Assembly (NCBI RefSeq): GCF_000281045.1
Contig: NW_008246104.1
Coordinates: 187,686-251,685, forward strand
Direction: 5' to 3'
Length of the DNA: 64,000 bases
From: Saprolegnia diclina VS20
Lineage: Eukaryota; Oomycota; Saprolegniomycetes; Saprolegniales; Saprolegniaceae
Shown: piece by piece, positions 11,442 through 22,024 of the stretch
Position numbering within the stretch: position 1 is the stretch's first letter
Layout: each line of letters starts with the position of its first letter
Position numbers and translations under genes: made by a program
The notes under the pieces: model-generated
Seen by the model: the letters and a program-made list of their open reading frames with translations, nothing else
What the model was told of the DNA's origin: nothing
The model's database searches: none

Positions 11442-12569
11442 CTACGCGACCATTGTGCCGCGTTCATACTCGTCGTCTTCGATGTCATCGACCGACATAT
11501 TGAGCGTTTGGTCGGCCAGGTCGTTGTCGTCGTCCTCTTTCGGCGGCAGCAACAAGGCTGGGCGCGTGGCTGGCGGCGGCGAGTGCAAGTCGAAGGGCGG
11601 ACTCTCCATGACGAGCGGCGACGAGTGAATCGGTGATGGATAGTTGGCCAGAAGCAATGGCGACGCGTACCGGCGCTCGAGCTCGCGAAGCGAGTCGGGT
11701 GACAAGTTGTTTTGGTGGCCAAACCCAAAGCCACTGCTCGGCGACGACCACGGCGACGTGAGCGACGACGGTCCCACTGGCATCATGTCTGGACGTGGGG
11801 CTTGCGGCGGCCGGAGTGCAAAAGGCGACGGCGTCCGACGCGCGAGTGCTTCTCCGGCCAGAGTCGAGCGCGCTGGTGTCAGCGGAGGCAGCGACGAAGG
11901 CGACGACTGCTTCGCACGCATATCGAGCATTTCAGCAAAGGGAGCAAGCGGCGCTCCGCTCGTGAGGGAGTTGCTCGCCGGGCGCATGACGTTGTAGCGC
12001 AAGGTCGCATACTGCGTCATGGCGTGCGCCAAACGACGCTGCAGATGCTGGACGCCGTCGGGCATGGCCGCAAGAAGCTTGAAGACGTACAGCCACACGT
12101 TGCCGCCAATCAGCACCTGGCGTGCGGACGTCGCTTCGCCATTCGGTGTCGCCAAGTGGTTGGTGCTGAGGATGATGTCCGTCTGGAACGTCGTTGGCGA
12201 CGCAAAGGTAACGTAGAGGATCTCATGGGCGGGCGACATGCACACTGCAACACGCACGGAACGGTCGCGCGAGACCAGTATGGCAAAGTCCCCGTGCAGC
12301 TCAAGATGACGCGGAAACGTTGTCGGCGTCATCATGACGGCCCATGCTACGAGCACGTCTTGTGCATCAGCGCCGCACGTTGCGAGGCTAGGCATCGCTC
12401 GCGCCAGAACGTCATCGTCGTGGAAAGCGAGGTACAGCCACAGACTCGCGGTCTCGGCGCTGTGGCACTTGAAGTCGACTCCCGCAATGTGGCCGAGCGC
12501 CGTCGTCGAGAGCTGCGCGACTTGTGCGTCGTCGACCGTCTTGACCGCCACCACCGTTGAGAGTGACAT
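11442..12569 (-). CDS. Uncharacterised Pro/Ser-rich protein
   Basis: Single exon from ATG 12569, 375 residues. The N-terminal half (about 210 residues) looks globular and mixed alpha/beta, with segments such as HLELHGDFAILVSRDRSVRV and MSPAHEILYVTFASPTTF. The C-terminal half is low-complexity, rich in Pro, Ser and Leu with repeated SP dipeptides (possible proline-directed phosphorylation sites). It ends in an acidic tail (EDDDND and DDIEDDEYERG). I do not recognise the fold. The frame also extends upstream of 12569 without a stop, so a longer start is possible, but the upstream part has a different composition. Intron-free in a neighbourhood of intron-rich genes. Confidence 0.65.
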   Translation of the reverse strand: MSLSTVVAVKTVDDAQVAQLSTTALGHIAGVDFKCHSAETASLWLYLAFHDDDVLARAMPSLATCGADAQDVLVAWAVMMTPTTFPRHLELHGDFAILVSRDRSVRVAVCMSPAHEILYVTFASPTTFQTDIILSTNHLATPNGEATSARQVLIGGNVWLYVFKLLAAMPDGVQHLQRRLAHAMTQYATLRYNVMRPASNSLTSGAPLAPFAEMLDMRAKQSSPSSLPPLTPARSTLAGEALARRTPSPFALRPPQAPRPDMMPVGPSSLTSPWSSPSSGFGFGHQNNLSPDSLRELERRYASPLLLANYPSPIHSSPLVMESPPFDLHSPPPATRPALLLPPKEDDDNDLADQTLNMSVDDIEDDEYERGTMVA

Positions 12570-13182
12570 GGGGAGAATCGAAGAATGAGGGCGTCTGTGT
12601 GGTTTCAGCGTGTACAATGCATCTCGCCGCTGGACGCACGTCATTGACACCGTCGTTACTACCACCTTGCACTGCAATCAGTACTCTATTGCTCGAAGGA
12701 CGCTTCCTCACCTGCACCCCCCACATTGTCAAGCAGGCACCAGGCAGCACAGCGCATGTACCACCAACCACCAAACATCGATCACAGTCGACGATCGACG
12801 AGGGCTGTTTCGGGCGTTGGGCATGGCACTTGCCTCGAAACTGCGCGACGATGGAGCGCCTCTGCGTATCGTAGCCCAGCCTACGGCACCACAGCTCTTG
12901 CGCTAAATCAAATACGCACACGCAGCTTTGGTTTCGAATGCTGGGATAGGTCTGTCTCCGCTGGTGAGCCGTGATGACAAGGCGGGCTGTCCGGCTGCCA
13001 CGTCATTAAGATCTCATGGAAACATTTCTCATGTCGCCATGCCACAGTCTTTCAATGCTTTGTCGGTCGTACCTTGAACCCTAATGCATTGAGCCCGCAC
13101 GGAGGGTTGTGGGCTAGATTTCCATGCAAAGCGCCGGCAAAACGCGCCAAGTGCCACCAAGCAGTACGCCCGCGAGACCAAT
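12570..13182. other. Gene-free interval
   Basis: About 610 bases. Overlapping short frames on both strands show no conserved motif. It likely contains the promoter of the Pro/Ser-rich gene. Confidence 0.35.
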
Positions 13183-13561
13183 TTAGTGGCTTTTGCCTTC
13201 ACGTCTTACTACTGTCTTTGCAGCAAAACGTATGTTCTCGAACGCGTGCTCCTCGGTAACACGCACCTCGTCACGTGGCCGTACCTTTCGTGGAGTGTCC
13301 TTGCTCTTCTTAATTTTGTCGCGATGGCGAGCGCCCTTCTCTCGAGCTTTTGTCCCGCTTGTTGACGCAGCGATCGCCGGCGGCTGCGTCGGCCTCTTTC
13401 TCGTCATCGCCGGACTCGTGCACGTATGCCGGGCCGACAAATTGGCGTTCAAGACCCTGCTCTTGCTGGTGCTTTTTGGCGCTGTCGGCGTCTGCGGTTT
13501 TATGGGCCGGTGGCTTCTCGAGGAACTTGCGTACTCTGCGTTCGCCCCTCCGTGAAGGCAT
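13183..13561 (-). CDS. Small Lys/Arg-rich protein, tentative two-exon gene
   Basis: Proposed ATG at 13561 with an Arg/Lys-rich N-terminus (MPSRRGERRVRKFLEKPP), then an acidic stretch. A proposed intron of about 58 nt around 13307-13364 joins to a second exon ending at 13183 (KSKDTPRKVRPRDEVRVTEE). The result is about 107 charged residues. The overlapping plus-strand frame (13193-13555) is strongly hydrophobic, which is what the antisense of a Lys/Glu-rich gene gives, so I prefer the minus strand. No family recognised; possibly nucleolar by composition. Confidence 0.35.
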
Positions 13562-14048
13562 TTTTTTAATCTTTTGGGCGTTTGTGATTGCCCAGTGCGA
13601 GAGCGACTAGAGGGGCGAAGACGACGAGTTGATGTATGAAGCCATGACCGCGCGACCGTCAGCACAAGACCCTACTCCAATGAACTTTAATTGTGGACGG
13701 TTTAGTTATCTTGTCGTCGCAGTATATCGAAAAGGCTCGCTGCTGGCAGCGTCGTGGTCGACCTCGATCCTTCGCATACTATTGATTTTGAGAGGCACGA
13801 CGGTGTCGTTTTAAACATGGCATATGCCACAAAGAAGCTGATTGAGCTGCACCATCAGCGCCTTGTGCACGGCAACGATTGGCTAAAATCCTTCAGCATT
13901 TCATGTACGAGGACATGAGCGATCTGTGTACGGTACTGTACGAATAGGATCTTAGTGTCAAATCGTACGTACAATGTACATTGCATGTACGGGATCTGGG
14001 GTAACACTCACCGTCAGGAACACCGCTTGAGGCGACGAAGGCTGACGG
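13562..14048. other. Gene-free interval
   Basis: About 490 bases between the small charged gene and the two-TM protein gene. One short frame from ATG 13817 has a plausible N-terminus (MAYATKKLIELHHQRL) but ends after 33 codons, and I could not extend it by splicing. Confidence 0.35.
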
Positions 14049-15121
14049 ATGCAGCGCCGCTACAGCGGAGCAAACGCGGCCGAGCTCCTAGCCTCGGAGA
14101 CGTCTTCGGGCCGCAGCCGACGGAACTCTGCGTCAGTAGCAGCGCCATTTTCCAGGGCGCGGACGTCCTGGACGTCGCGTGCGATCCGCGCCGCCATCTC
14201 GATGCTCTTGACCTTCTTCTTGCTCATGGAGGTGAGCTACCACCGCGGCTGCGCAGTGAGCGACGCGTACTCGAGAGCAACGTCACAGATCGGCGAGGTC
14301 ACGCTCTCGGTGCTCACTGACTTGGGCACGACGCACTGGCTCGCCTTCGGCTCGCTCACCGAAGCGCTCTTGGCTGCGAAGAAGCCCGCCGTGTCGTTGG
14401 AGCCGAGCGTGCTCGCCGCCGCCCAAGCCGCGAAGGAGATGGGCCGGCCCAGTGGCATTGACTACCACGTCTCGTCGGTCGAAGTCGCCATCGAGATGGT
14501 CCACCTCGAGTCGACCGCCTTTTGGAACATTGTGACGGGCCTTGAAGCCAAGGGCATGCACGTCATGTACGACCCGCACCGGCGGCTCATGCAGGTCTAC
14601 GCGCGTATCGAAAACCCCGCGCCGTCGTGGTCCGAGAAGGCGTTTCCAGGCTCTGAGCCTCATACGTATGGACCTGGCTTGCCCCACGCCAATCTCTGGT
14701 TTCTCGAGCTCCAGAACGACGAGTACTCGACGCCCGAGCATGTGCCAGAGCGCACGTTTGCGGCGTCGGACATCATGCCCCTGCGGGAAACGACCTTCCT
14801 CGGACGACCGGTCGCCGTGCCGCACCGCAGCCAGCGCGTCGCGATGCAGGAGCACGCGGTGACGCTCGCCGAAGGCGCCAAGGTAGACGCTCTCGTGCCA
14901 GCATGACGCATATCATCGCTGTGTTTGTGTAGATCAAGACGCGTGCGCAGTGTCTTGACGAGTGGATGGTCGGCGTCGCGTTCTACGAAGCGTCGCTCGA
15001 CCGCCTCACGTGGTGGGTCGTCAGCGTCATCGTTTTTGTGCCCATGTACGTTGGCGTCAAGCAAGTCGTGAGCTGGGTCCATGCCTCCAAGATGTATTTG
15101 GAGCAGGACCACAAAGTGTAG
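14049..15121 (+). CDS. Uncharacterised protein with two membrane anchors
   Basis: Two exons, 14049-14882 and 14933-15121 (340 residues). A hydrophobic segment near residues 50-62 (AISMLLTFFLLME) and another near the C-terminus (WWVVSVIVFVPMYVG) bracket about 240 residues of soluble sequence, suggesting a loop or lumenal domain between two anchors. This general plan resembles proteins such as TMEM231, but I see no convincing sequence match. The N-terminal 45 residues are Ser/Arg-rich and could be partly upstream of the real start. The gene converges on peptide deformylase with 74 bp between stops. Confidence 0.7.
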
Positions 15122-15195
15122 ACCCGATGCAGTCCGCCGCTCGCTAGACAAGTATACCAGCGCCTAGGCAGCTTGTACTATTCATCGATTCGTCT

Positions 15196-15982
15196 CTACG
15201 CGTCGTCGTCGTCGTCATTGAGGAGCAGCAGCTGGAGCTGCAGAAAGTCCATTTGAGTGAATTCGTCGTTGTGGATGAGCGACTAGAGCAAGATGACGAT
15301 GAGCATTACGAAGCGATGAGGGACGTCGTACGTTGACGTTGCACTTGTCGAGGAACATGACGCCGTCCAAGTGGTCGAGCTCATGCTAATCACATATCGT
15401 GAGCTCTTGGAAGGACACACATGATGAGAAGGCACCTGGAAGACGCGCGCGTGGAGACCGCTGAGCTCGCGGTGCGTCTCCTTCCCGTCCGCGTTCGTGT
15501 AGAGCACTTCAATGTCGGACGACCGGGCGACGACGCCTTGGTACCCCGGGAAGCTCAAGCAGCCTTCAAAGTCGCGTGTCATCTCCTTCGAGCTCGAGAC
15601 GATCCGCGGGTTGAAGATCGGCTCGTACGTCAGCGGCGTCTCCTCGTCTAGACCAGCATGAAGCGTCGTGCGTGGACTACGATAAGGAAGCACCTTCAGG
15701 CAAGTCCTTGACCATGAGGAAGAGACGCTTGTTGACGCCAATCTGCGGCCCCGCGAGGCCCAAGCCTTGGTGCTCGCCCTATGCAGTCGTCGACGGGTTT
15801 GCCAAGCGCGAGGGTCTGACGTACGACGATGCTGGTCATGGCTGAGACGATCGAGCGCATGTCATGGACGTCCTTGACGTTCGTCGAGACTTGGCGAAGC
15901 GCTACGCGAGTAGTCCATGATCCTCATGCGCTTCGGACCTCATGCACGGACCGGCGTTGCCGAGGTAGACCAGGCGATGCAT
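15196..15982 (-). CDS. PDF: Peptide deformylase
   Basis: Six exons, 5' to 3': 15952-15982, 15825-15901, 15694-15778, 15436-15647, 15338-15385, 15196-15282 (179 residues). All three deformylase motifs are visible: GLGLAGPQIG (motif 1, with Gly where Ala is usual), EGCLSFPGYQG (motif 2, metal-binding Cys) and HELDHLDGVMF (motif 3, two metal-binding His and the catalytic Glu). The enzyme removes the formyl group from N-formyl-methionine and acts in organelles. The N-terminus begins directly with the conserved LVYLGNAALRQV, so no transit peptide is visible; an upstream exon may be missed. The C-terminus ends in an Asp run. It is divergent from the JMJD7-like gene. Confidence 0.92.
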
Positions 15983-16299
15983 ATTGCTCGGACTTGGTCG
16001 CTTGCGAAATCCCCCGAAATCCAATCCGGTTTTGGCCAATCAAACGTAGGATAAAAACACGCCATTGCGGTGCAATCATGGTCTCTAGAGTCTCTACAGC
16101 ATAAGCATCAAGCTGTCCAAAACAGCTCTTGCTGCTGCCGAACCATTTCTTTTGCAAAGTCCTGCAGCTTCTTTGCACAGAACGCGCCTCAGTGCCCTGC
16201 ACGAGGACTCGAACCATTCAAACGTTGCGTGCATATAGTCTATTGGTCCTATTGCCAATCTCGACATTGCAGTTTGCATTTCAGAAAGGACGACCGACG
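15983..16299. promoter_or_regulatory. Divergent promoter of PDF and JMJD7-like genes
   Basis: 317 bases separate the two start codons. A GGCCAATCAA element sits near 16035-16044. This short spacer must serve both genes or their 5' untranslated regions. Confidence 0.4.
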
Positions 16300-17592
16300 A
16301 TGGAGCCGATTTTAGCGCAGCTGGGTGAAGACGCGCAGGACTTTTGGGCGCCGCGGAAGATTGCGCGCATTCCGCCGCCGACACCGCTGGCCTTCTACCG
16401 CGACTACGTCAGCAAGAACATCCCAGTCATTATCGTCGGCGGCATCGAGCACTGGCCCGCGCTGCGCAAATGGTCGGACGCCTTCTTCGACGAGACCATT
16501 GGCGACAAGACAGTGACTGTCGACGTCACGCCGTCGGGCTATGGCGACGCCGTGGTAGTCTATGACTTGCTTGCATGCGCCATACGCTCACGCCTCCGAT
16601 TCTTAGCTCCAGCTTGCGGACGGCACGGACGTCTTTGTGCAGCCAGAAGAGCGCGACGTGACATTCCGCGAGTTCCTCCGCATGTACCACGACCCTGCGT
16701 TTGACGGCATCCCGTACCTTTCGCACCAGGTAGATATGTCCTCGCGTCTTATGGCTAGTGCCAAGACGACGACAAAGTAGAATGACAGTCTGCGGGACCA
16801 ATTCCCCGAGCTCGTCAACGACGTCGATGACGCGATTGGCTTTGCGGCCGAGGCCTTTGGCAACGCTCCCGAAGCCGTCAACCTCTGGATCGGCGACGAG
16901 CGCGCTATCTCGACCATGCACAAGGACCACTACGAGGTCGGCTTTGTCATATCCCTATACACGCTCGAATATTGCTGGTGGTCCTAGAACATGTATTGCG
17001 TTGTGCGGGGCCAGAAGCACTTTACGCTATTGCCGCCGTCCGACGTGGCCTTTCTTCACGAGACCGAGTACCCGACGACGCGCTACGTGCACGTGACCAA
17101 GACCGCCGGCATCGACCCGTCCGCGCTGCGACCGTCGTCGCATCCGATGTGGTATGACACTCTCGTATCAACCTCCGTCGACAATGCTCGAGTAGGCGCA
17201 TTTATATGCCTGCCTCGGCCGCGTCCGACATGACCCCGTGGATTCCTGTGGACCCGCTTGCGATTGACGCGACAACCTTTCCGAACGCCAAGGTCTTGGA
17301 TGGAGTCGTTGATTATGTTTGCTATCGTTCCTATCGATAGCACCTTCGCCCGTTGGAGGTCGTGCTCGAGAAGGGCGAGATGCTCTACTTGCCGTCGCTC
17401 TGGTACCACCGCGCGACGCAGCTTTGCGACACCGTGTCAGTCAACTACTGGTACCTCCTCCTCCTTCCCACGTAGTGGACGACATGGAGCATTGGCAATG
17501 CTAGGCATGACATGGAGTTTGATGCCAAGTACGTCTACTTCAACTTTGTCCATGGCGTCGCCAAGTCGCTGCAAACCCAAGACGCCAACTAG
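16300..17592 (+). CDS. JMJD7: JMJD7-like JmjC hydroxylase
   Basis: Seven exons: 16300-16554, 16607-16729, 16781-16936, 16988-17151, 17196-17292, 17341-17450, 17505-17592 (330 residues). The cupin fold of Fe(II)/2-oxoglutarate oxygenases is clear: LWIGDERAISTMHKDHYEN holds the HxD pair, and EMLYLPSLWYHRAT holds the distal His. The segments NMYCVVRGQKHFTLLPPSD, MTPWIPVDPLA and NYWHDMEFDAKYVYFNF follow the JMJD7 pattern closely. Known role of the family: (3S)-lysyl hydroxylation of DRG GTPases; activity here is inferred. All three iron ligands are present, so it should be catalytic. It is divergent from peptide deformylase, with a 76-bp gap to the small gene that follows. Confidence 0.92.
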
Positions 17593-17668
17593 TTCGAGTA
17601 TGGATAGTTCGAGTATGGAATAATGCGCCTTTGCAACCAGTTCTTAGTGTGTCTTTTCTCTGAAACCG

Positions 17669-18205
17669 ATGGTCACCGACACCAAGGGGCGGGACCAGCA
17701 TGCGTGGCCTCGGCGAGAGTACACCAAGCCGTGGCTAGCCTCGCCCTGCAAGCCACCGTCCTCGCACGGTACGCACAGTATCCAGGGACGATCGCGAGGA
17801 GATGCATGCTGCTGCTGACTCGTAGGGCGCGTGCGAGGACCAGCCACGGACCATGACCTTTGCGTCACGGCCCGAATCGTCGAACCGCAGTGGAACTCGT
17901 CGCCGCCAGAGCAGCCGCGCATTCTCAAGCACCAGCTCCTGTGCAAGTCGCCGCCGCCCTCGTCAGCACACGTGCAGGGCCTCTTTTCGATCGCCAAGAC
18001 GACGGCGACCCGAGGTAGAAACGCAAAGTACAAAAGAGGCAACATACGAGGCGTGGGGGTAGCCGACAAGGACCGCAGCGCCTCCAAACCAACGCTCTTG
18101 GCACTGCGGCGACAAGTCGAGACGCGCCTCGCCCAAGACCGCGACGAAGAACGCCGGGGGAAGAACGAATGGTGGTGGGCCAGCCAACCATCAACGCCTT
18201 TGTAA
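17669..18205 (+). CDS. Small orphan gene convergent with XPB
   Basis: Three exons, 17669-17768, 17826-18014 and 18063-18205, join in frame to 143 residues. The introns (57 and 48 nt) have normal GT-AG ends; the second is a multiple of three, so its retention would not break the frame. The protein is hydrophilic and basic, with a proline-containing first half and a charged helix-like second half (LALRRQVETRLAQDRDEERR) before a Trp-rich end (EWWWASQP). No domain recognised. It stops 96 bp before the convergent XPB stop. Confidence 0.6.
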
Positions 18206-18301
18206 GCCTGCAATACACTGCATTCTCCAGCACCCATGTCGCTGTGAATGACGAGAAATGGAGTACAGTATGTATGAACGGTCGATGTATGCACGATGCC
18301 G

Positions 18302-21091
18302 TTAGCGGTAGCGATCGCGGAAGAGGTTGTGGCGCTGCTTGGCGCCGTGGCCCGCCGAGTACTCCATGTACTTGCTGCCGTCGGCACCCGAGAGCGCGCC
18401 GAGCGACGAGGACTTTTTCTTCTTGTTGGAGAGCCGTGTGAGATCTTCGTCGTCGCGGATCGCAGCCATCTCGTCGCTACAAACAACGTCAGATATCGAT
18501 TCATCACATCGATAGATCCGACTTGGACACTTTGTCGAGGTCTTGGGCTTCGAGGACTTCGAGAAGAAGCTGTGCCTGCGCGTCTTTGGACGTAAAGACG
18601 CCTTTGAACGTCGTTTTGTCGTAGAGCTCGGTCACGACCTTGAACGTATAGCCTTGGTCCACGAGGTACTGCTGGCGCTTGTTCGAGTAGTACATCTCGG
18701 CCGTGTCCGTCGAGATGAGCGTGTAGAAAAACGCGTTAAAGCCGCCGGTCGAGTTGGCTTTGGGCCGAAGGATCCGCCCGAGACGCTGGGCTTCTTGGCG
18801 GCGCGACCCAAAGTGCGAGCTCACCTAATACGGTCCATGTCGCATAAATAATATACGAATCGACAAGTCGACCTGGATGATGACGTTGGCTTCCGGCAAG
18901 TCGATCGACGTGTCGCCGACCTTGGAGATGCAAATCACATTGACGTGCGGGCTCGTCCGGAACGACTGGAGGAGACGCATGCGCTCGCGCTCGCCCGTGC
19001 CGCCGTAGATGAAGCCTTTCCCGAGCTTGGTCGCGTACAGGCGGAGCGCAAAGACGTCGTCCGAGAAGAGCAGGATCTTGTCGCCGCGCTTCTCGTGGTA
19101 CTGGATGAGGTACTCGGCCGCTGAGAATTTGTTTGGGTTGGCCACATACAGCAACGCGCGCTTGCGGGCGCTCACATTCTCCTTGAGGTATTCTACAACA
19201 ACAACACAAAATTGAGTTTGAGAGGCGCGTTTTGAGAGTGCGTGGACCGGCGTAGAAGGGACCCGTCATCGGGCACCAGATCTCGACGCACGAGACGTTG
19301 GCCAAGAACCCCGACTGCGTCAAATCCATCCAGTTGGCTTCGTAGAGCTTGGGGCCAATGAGAAAGTTGAGGTCGCCAATGAGATCGTCTTCGCGGACCA
19401 AAGTCGCCGTGAGCCCGAGCTTGCAGTGGCACGCGATCGACCCAATCACCTACAACACTCGCTATAGATGGCTATGCGAACGTAGTGCTTTGTCCTACCT
19501 TGCGGAACATCTTGGCCGGCACCACGTGCACTTCATCGAGGAGAATGCAGCCCCACTCGCGGCTCTGGATGAGGGCCATGACGGCCGCCGACTTGGCCGC
19601 GCGGCTCCCGCCAAACGCCACCATGGTGTACGTCGTGACGATGACGCCCGACTCGGGGTCAATGTAGTCCTTCTCGACACTGGTAAAACTACAAAAAAAT
19701 ATGTAAAATCCATACCCCACCTCCATATCCAAGACATGCGTACCGCGCAATCTTCTTTTCGGGAATTGTCGTCCACATCTTGAACTGCGCCGTCCACTGC
19801 TCGACCGAGACCGCCGACGTGCAGAGGCAGAGACACGATTTCTTGATCGTCGACGCGGCCGTGACGCCCGTGAGCGTCTTGCCCGCTCCGCATGGCAGCA
19901 CGATGATGCCCGACCGCGCGCGGCCGTTGCCAAACATCTTGCTGAGGGACTTCTCCTGGTACTCGCGAATGCGCGTTGTGGGCTTGAGGTCCATGTCAAT
20001 GTCGGGGATCGTCTTGTCATTACGAAAGTCGTACTCCTCCATGAGCGGGTAGTCCATGTCGAGGCAGGCGCGCTTGACCTGCTCGACGTGCGTCTTGCGA
20101 ATGCGGAAGCTCACGGTCTGCACGGTCGCGGCCGACGTCGATTTTGCACTGCCTTCCGCGGTCTGGTCGTAGTCTTCCATGAGCAGCTTCTGGTACTGCA
20201 TGTTGGCTTGGTCTTCGGCCGTCACTTCCTTCTGAAGGAACTCGCCGTTGGAGCTAAACTCGTTCGAGGTCATGGCCGTCGCCGTCGCTATCGAGATGGT
20301 CGTTGGAGGATATAATAGATGGAGGCTACGCGTACAGGCATCGGTCGGGTCTTCCTTGACGCGGGCGAGACGGATCTGTTCGTTCTCGAGCAGCGTGCGC
20401 AGCACCTGCGGGTAGAGCGACTCGACGTAAAACTCGTTGTGGTGCAGCACGAGCTTGGCCTTGCCGTAGCTGAGCGTGCAGTCGCGGATAAAGGTCGTGA
20501 TGCCCGTCGGGATGACGTTCTTGCTCAAGCGCTCGAGCACCTAATGCCATGGCGTCAACTTGGCTGCAGGGTCGAGAGAGGCACCTTGATGATGCTGTCC
20601 GTTTCGATCGAGACCGACACGGCCGCGTACAACGAGTAGGGCGTCAGCTTGTACTCGTGCACAAACTCGGGTCGACTCACGGGCTCGGCGATCGCAACGA
20701 GAAAGTCGTACGCTTGCTTGTAAATCGGCGAGAAGGCTTCGAGGAAGATGCGTCCGTTGGGGCACACCCACACCTACGCCGGCCATGAGGCCTGTGCGCG
20801 CCGCCGGAGGCCATGTACCGGTCGAGACTCGTGGTCCTTCTTGAGCTCGAGCGCTGAAAAGTCAAAGTACCCGCTGTCGCCCTTCTCGCTGTCGAGCGTC
20901 GCTTGGTTGAGCTGCGTCAAGCGCTTCTGGATGCGCTGCGAGAGCGAGTTGGACGCTGCGACCGAGTCTTTGCTCTGGACCGGATCGTTGTCTTCGTCCA
21001 TGTACGCCTGCAAGTCCTCGCCCACGTCGCCGCCATAGTCCTCGGCGAGGGTCCGCTTCCGCGTCGTCGTCGCCGCCTTCGCCGTGTTCAT
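18302..21091 (-). CDS. ERCC3: TFIIH helicase XPB/ERCC3
   Basis: Nine exons, 5' to 3': 20819-21091, 20585-20773, 20336-20540, 19744-20287, 19499-19688, 19248-19449, 18873-19192, 18523-18824, 18302-18476 (799 residues; human XPB is 782). Visible: acidic N-terminus, the N-terminal damage-recognition region, Walker A in [11 protein letters not shown] (near residue 356), the DEVH box ([13 protein letters not shown]), the RED-motif region [12 protein letters not shown], helicase motifs V-VI ending in [10 protein letters not shown], and the family C-terminus ([15 protein letters not shown]). It is the DNA translocase of TFIIH, opening promoters in RNA polymerase II transcription and acting in nucleotide excision repair. 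The ATG at 21091 is chosen over an upstream in-frame TTG. All key motifs are intact. Confidence 0.96.
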
Positions 21092-21587
21092 CGCTCCAAG
21101 CACGGAATGTGTGGATGTATTTTCCTCCAATCACACGCCGCCAAAGTTGCATTTTACAACCAATCCCGTGCCGAATACGTGGACCATCGCTCTGCCTACA
21201 CCAGCGATCCATAATCATCCGCGCGTCTCTCGGGCGCATGGTGTGTGTGCATGATCGCGCAGACGGAGCGCTCTAGAGCATACTCGTTGCGCAGCTTGCG
21301 CCACTTCCGCAGGGCTCGACGCGACAGAATCGACCGTGGAATCGCTCGTCCAAAAGCCCTTTCGGCGAATCTGAGCCTAGCAGTGAGCTCACTAGCAACA
21401 CGAACTGGAAGTGTGTCAACTAGCCGACTAGCAGTGACAAGGCTAAGAAGACACTTGACGTGGCGGAAAAATGGCGAGATACACTGCTATCAACTTGTTG
21501 ACGCTAGGGCGACTCGTCGGGTTGATGCACAGCGTCTCGCGTACTGCAGCTACGGGCAAATGCTACGAGCGTCTCTCGTGCGCAGAG
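21092..21587. other. Upstream region of XPB
   Basis: About 500 bases between the XPB start and the 3' end of the NTF2-like gene. Two CCAAT motifs occur on the plus strand near 21127 and 21161. No coding signal is seen. Confidence 0.4.
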
Positions 21588-21947
21588 CTACGCATTGTCG
21601 TTCCGGAAGAAGAAGGTGGCCTTGATGATGCGGTCGTCTTTGGCTTCGTACATAACCATGAGCTCCATGGGCGGCACGCTCGGGTCGGCGGATCGGACGC
21701 AAATCTCGTGGTCGAGGCACTGAGTCTTGCCCAGCGGCAGACGCGTGGGGACGTGCGCTTGGATCACGGGGTTGGCAAACGTCGCGACGTAGTTGGCACG
21801 GAACTGGTCCTTCCCGACGAGCGCGGGCGTCGTGTTGGGCAGCTTCAGCACGACGACGTCGTCGCTGTAGCAGGCGCAGAAGGCGTCGAGGTCCTTGGCG
21901 TTGTACGCGGCCAGCTGGGCGGCAGCGAGCTCGGCCGCGCTGCGCAT
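21588..21947 (-). CDS. NTF2-like (SnoaL-type) fold protein
   Basis: Single exon, ATG at 21947, 119 residues. The pattern LAAYNAKDLDAFCACYSDDV, then a beta strand, a middle helix and a C-terminal strand set ending in KATFFFRND fits the cone-shaped NTF2/SnoaL/steroid-isomerase superfamily. Members are enzymes or small-ligand binders; the reaction cannot be read from sequence. Length is normal for a one-domain member. Its start is 77 bp from the start of the divergent kinase gene, so the two probably share a promoter. Confidence 0.8.
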   Translation of the reverse strand: MRSAAELAAAQLAAYNAKDLDAFCACYSDDVVVLKLPNTTPALVGKDQFRANYVATFANPVIQAHVPTRLPLGKTQCLDHEICVRSADPSVPPMELMVMYEAKDDRIIKATFFFRNDNA

Positions 21948-22024
21948 CTGTGGCAGGGTATCCGGAGAGGTGGCAGCGTTTCCGGATCCAAACCGGCAGA
22001 TTTTGGCAACCGCCTGCGACCATC

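Noticed and set aside
13193-13555. Plus-strand hydrophobic frame as a membrane protein
   Set aside because: Its Leu/Val/Phe richness is what the antisense of a Lys/Glu-rich gene gives; the minus strand offers a more natural composition and stop.
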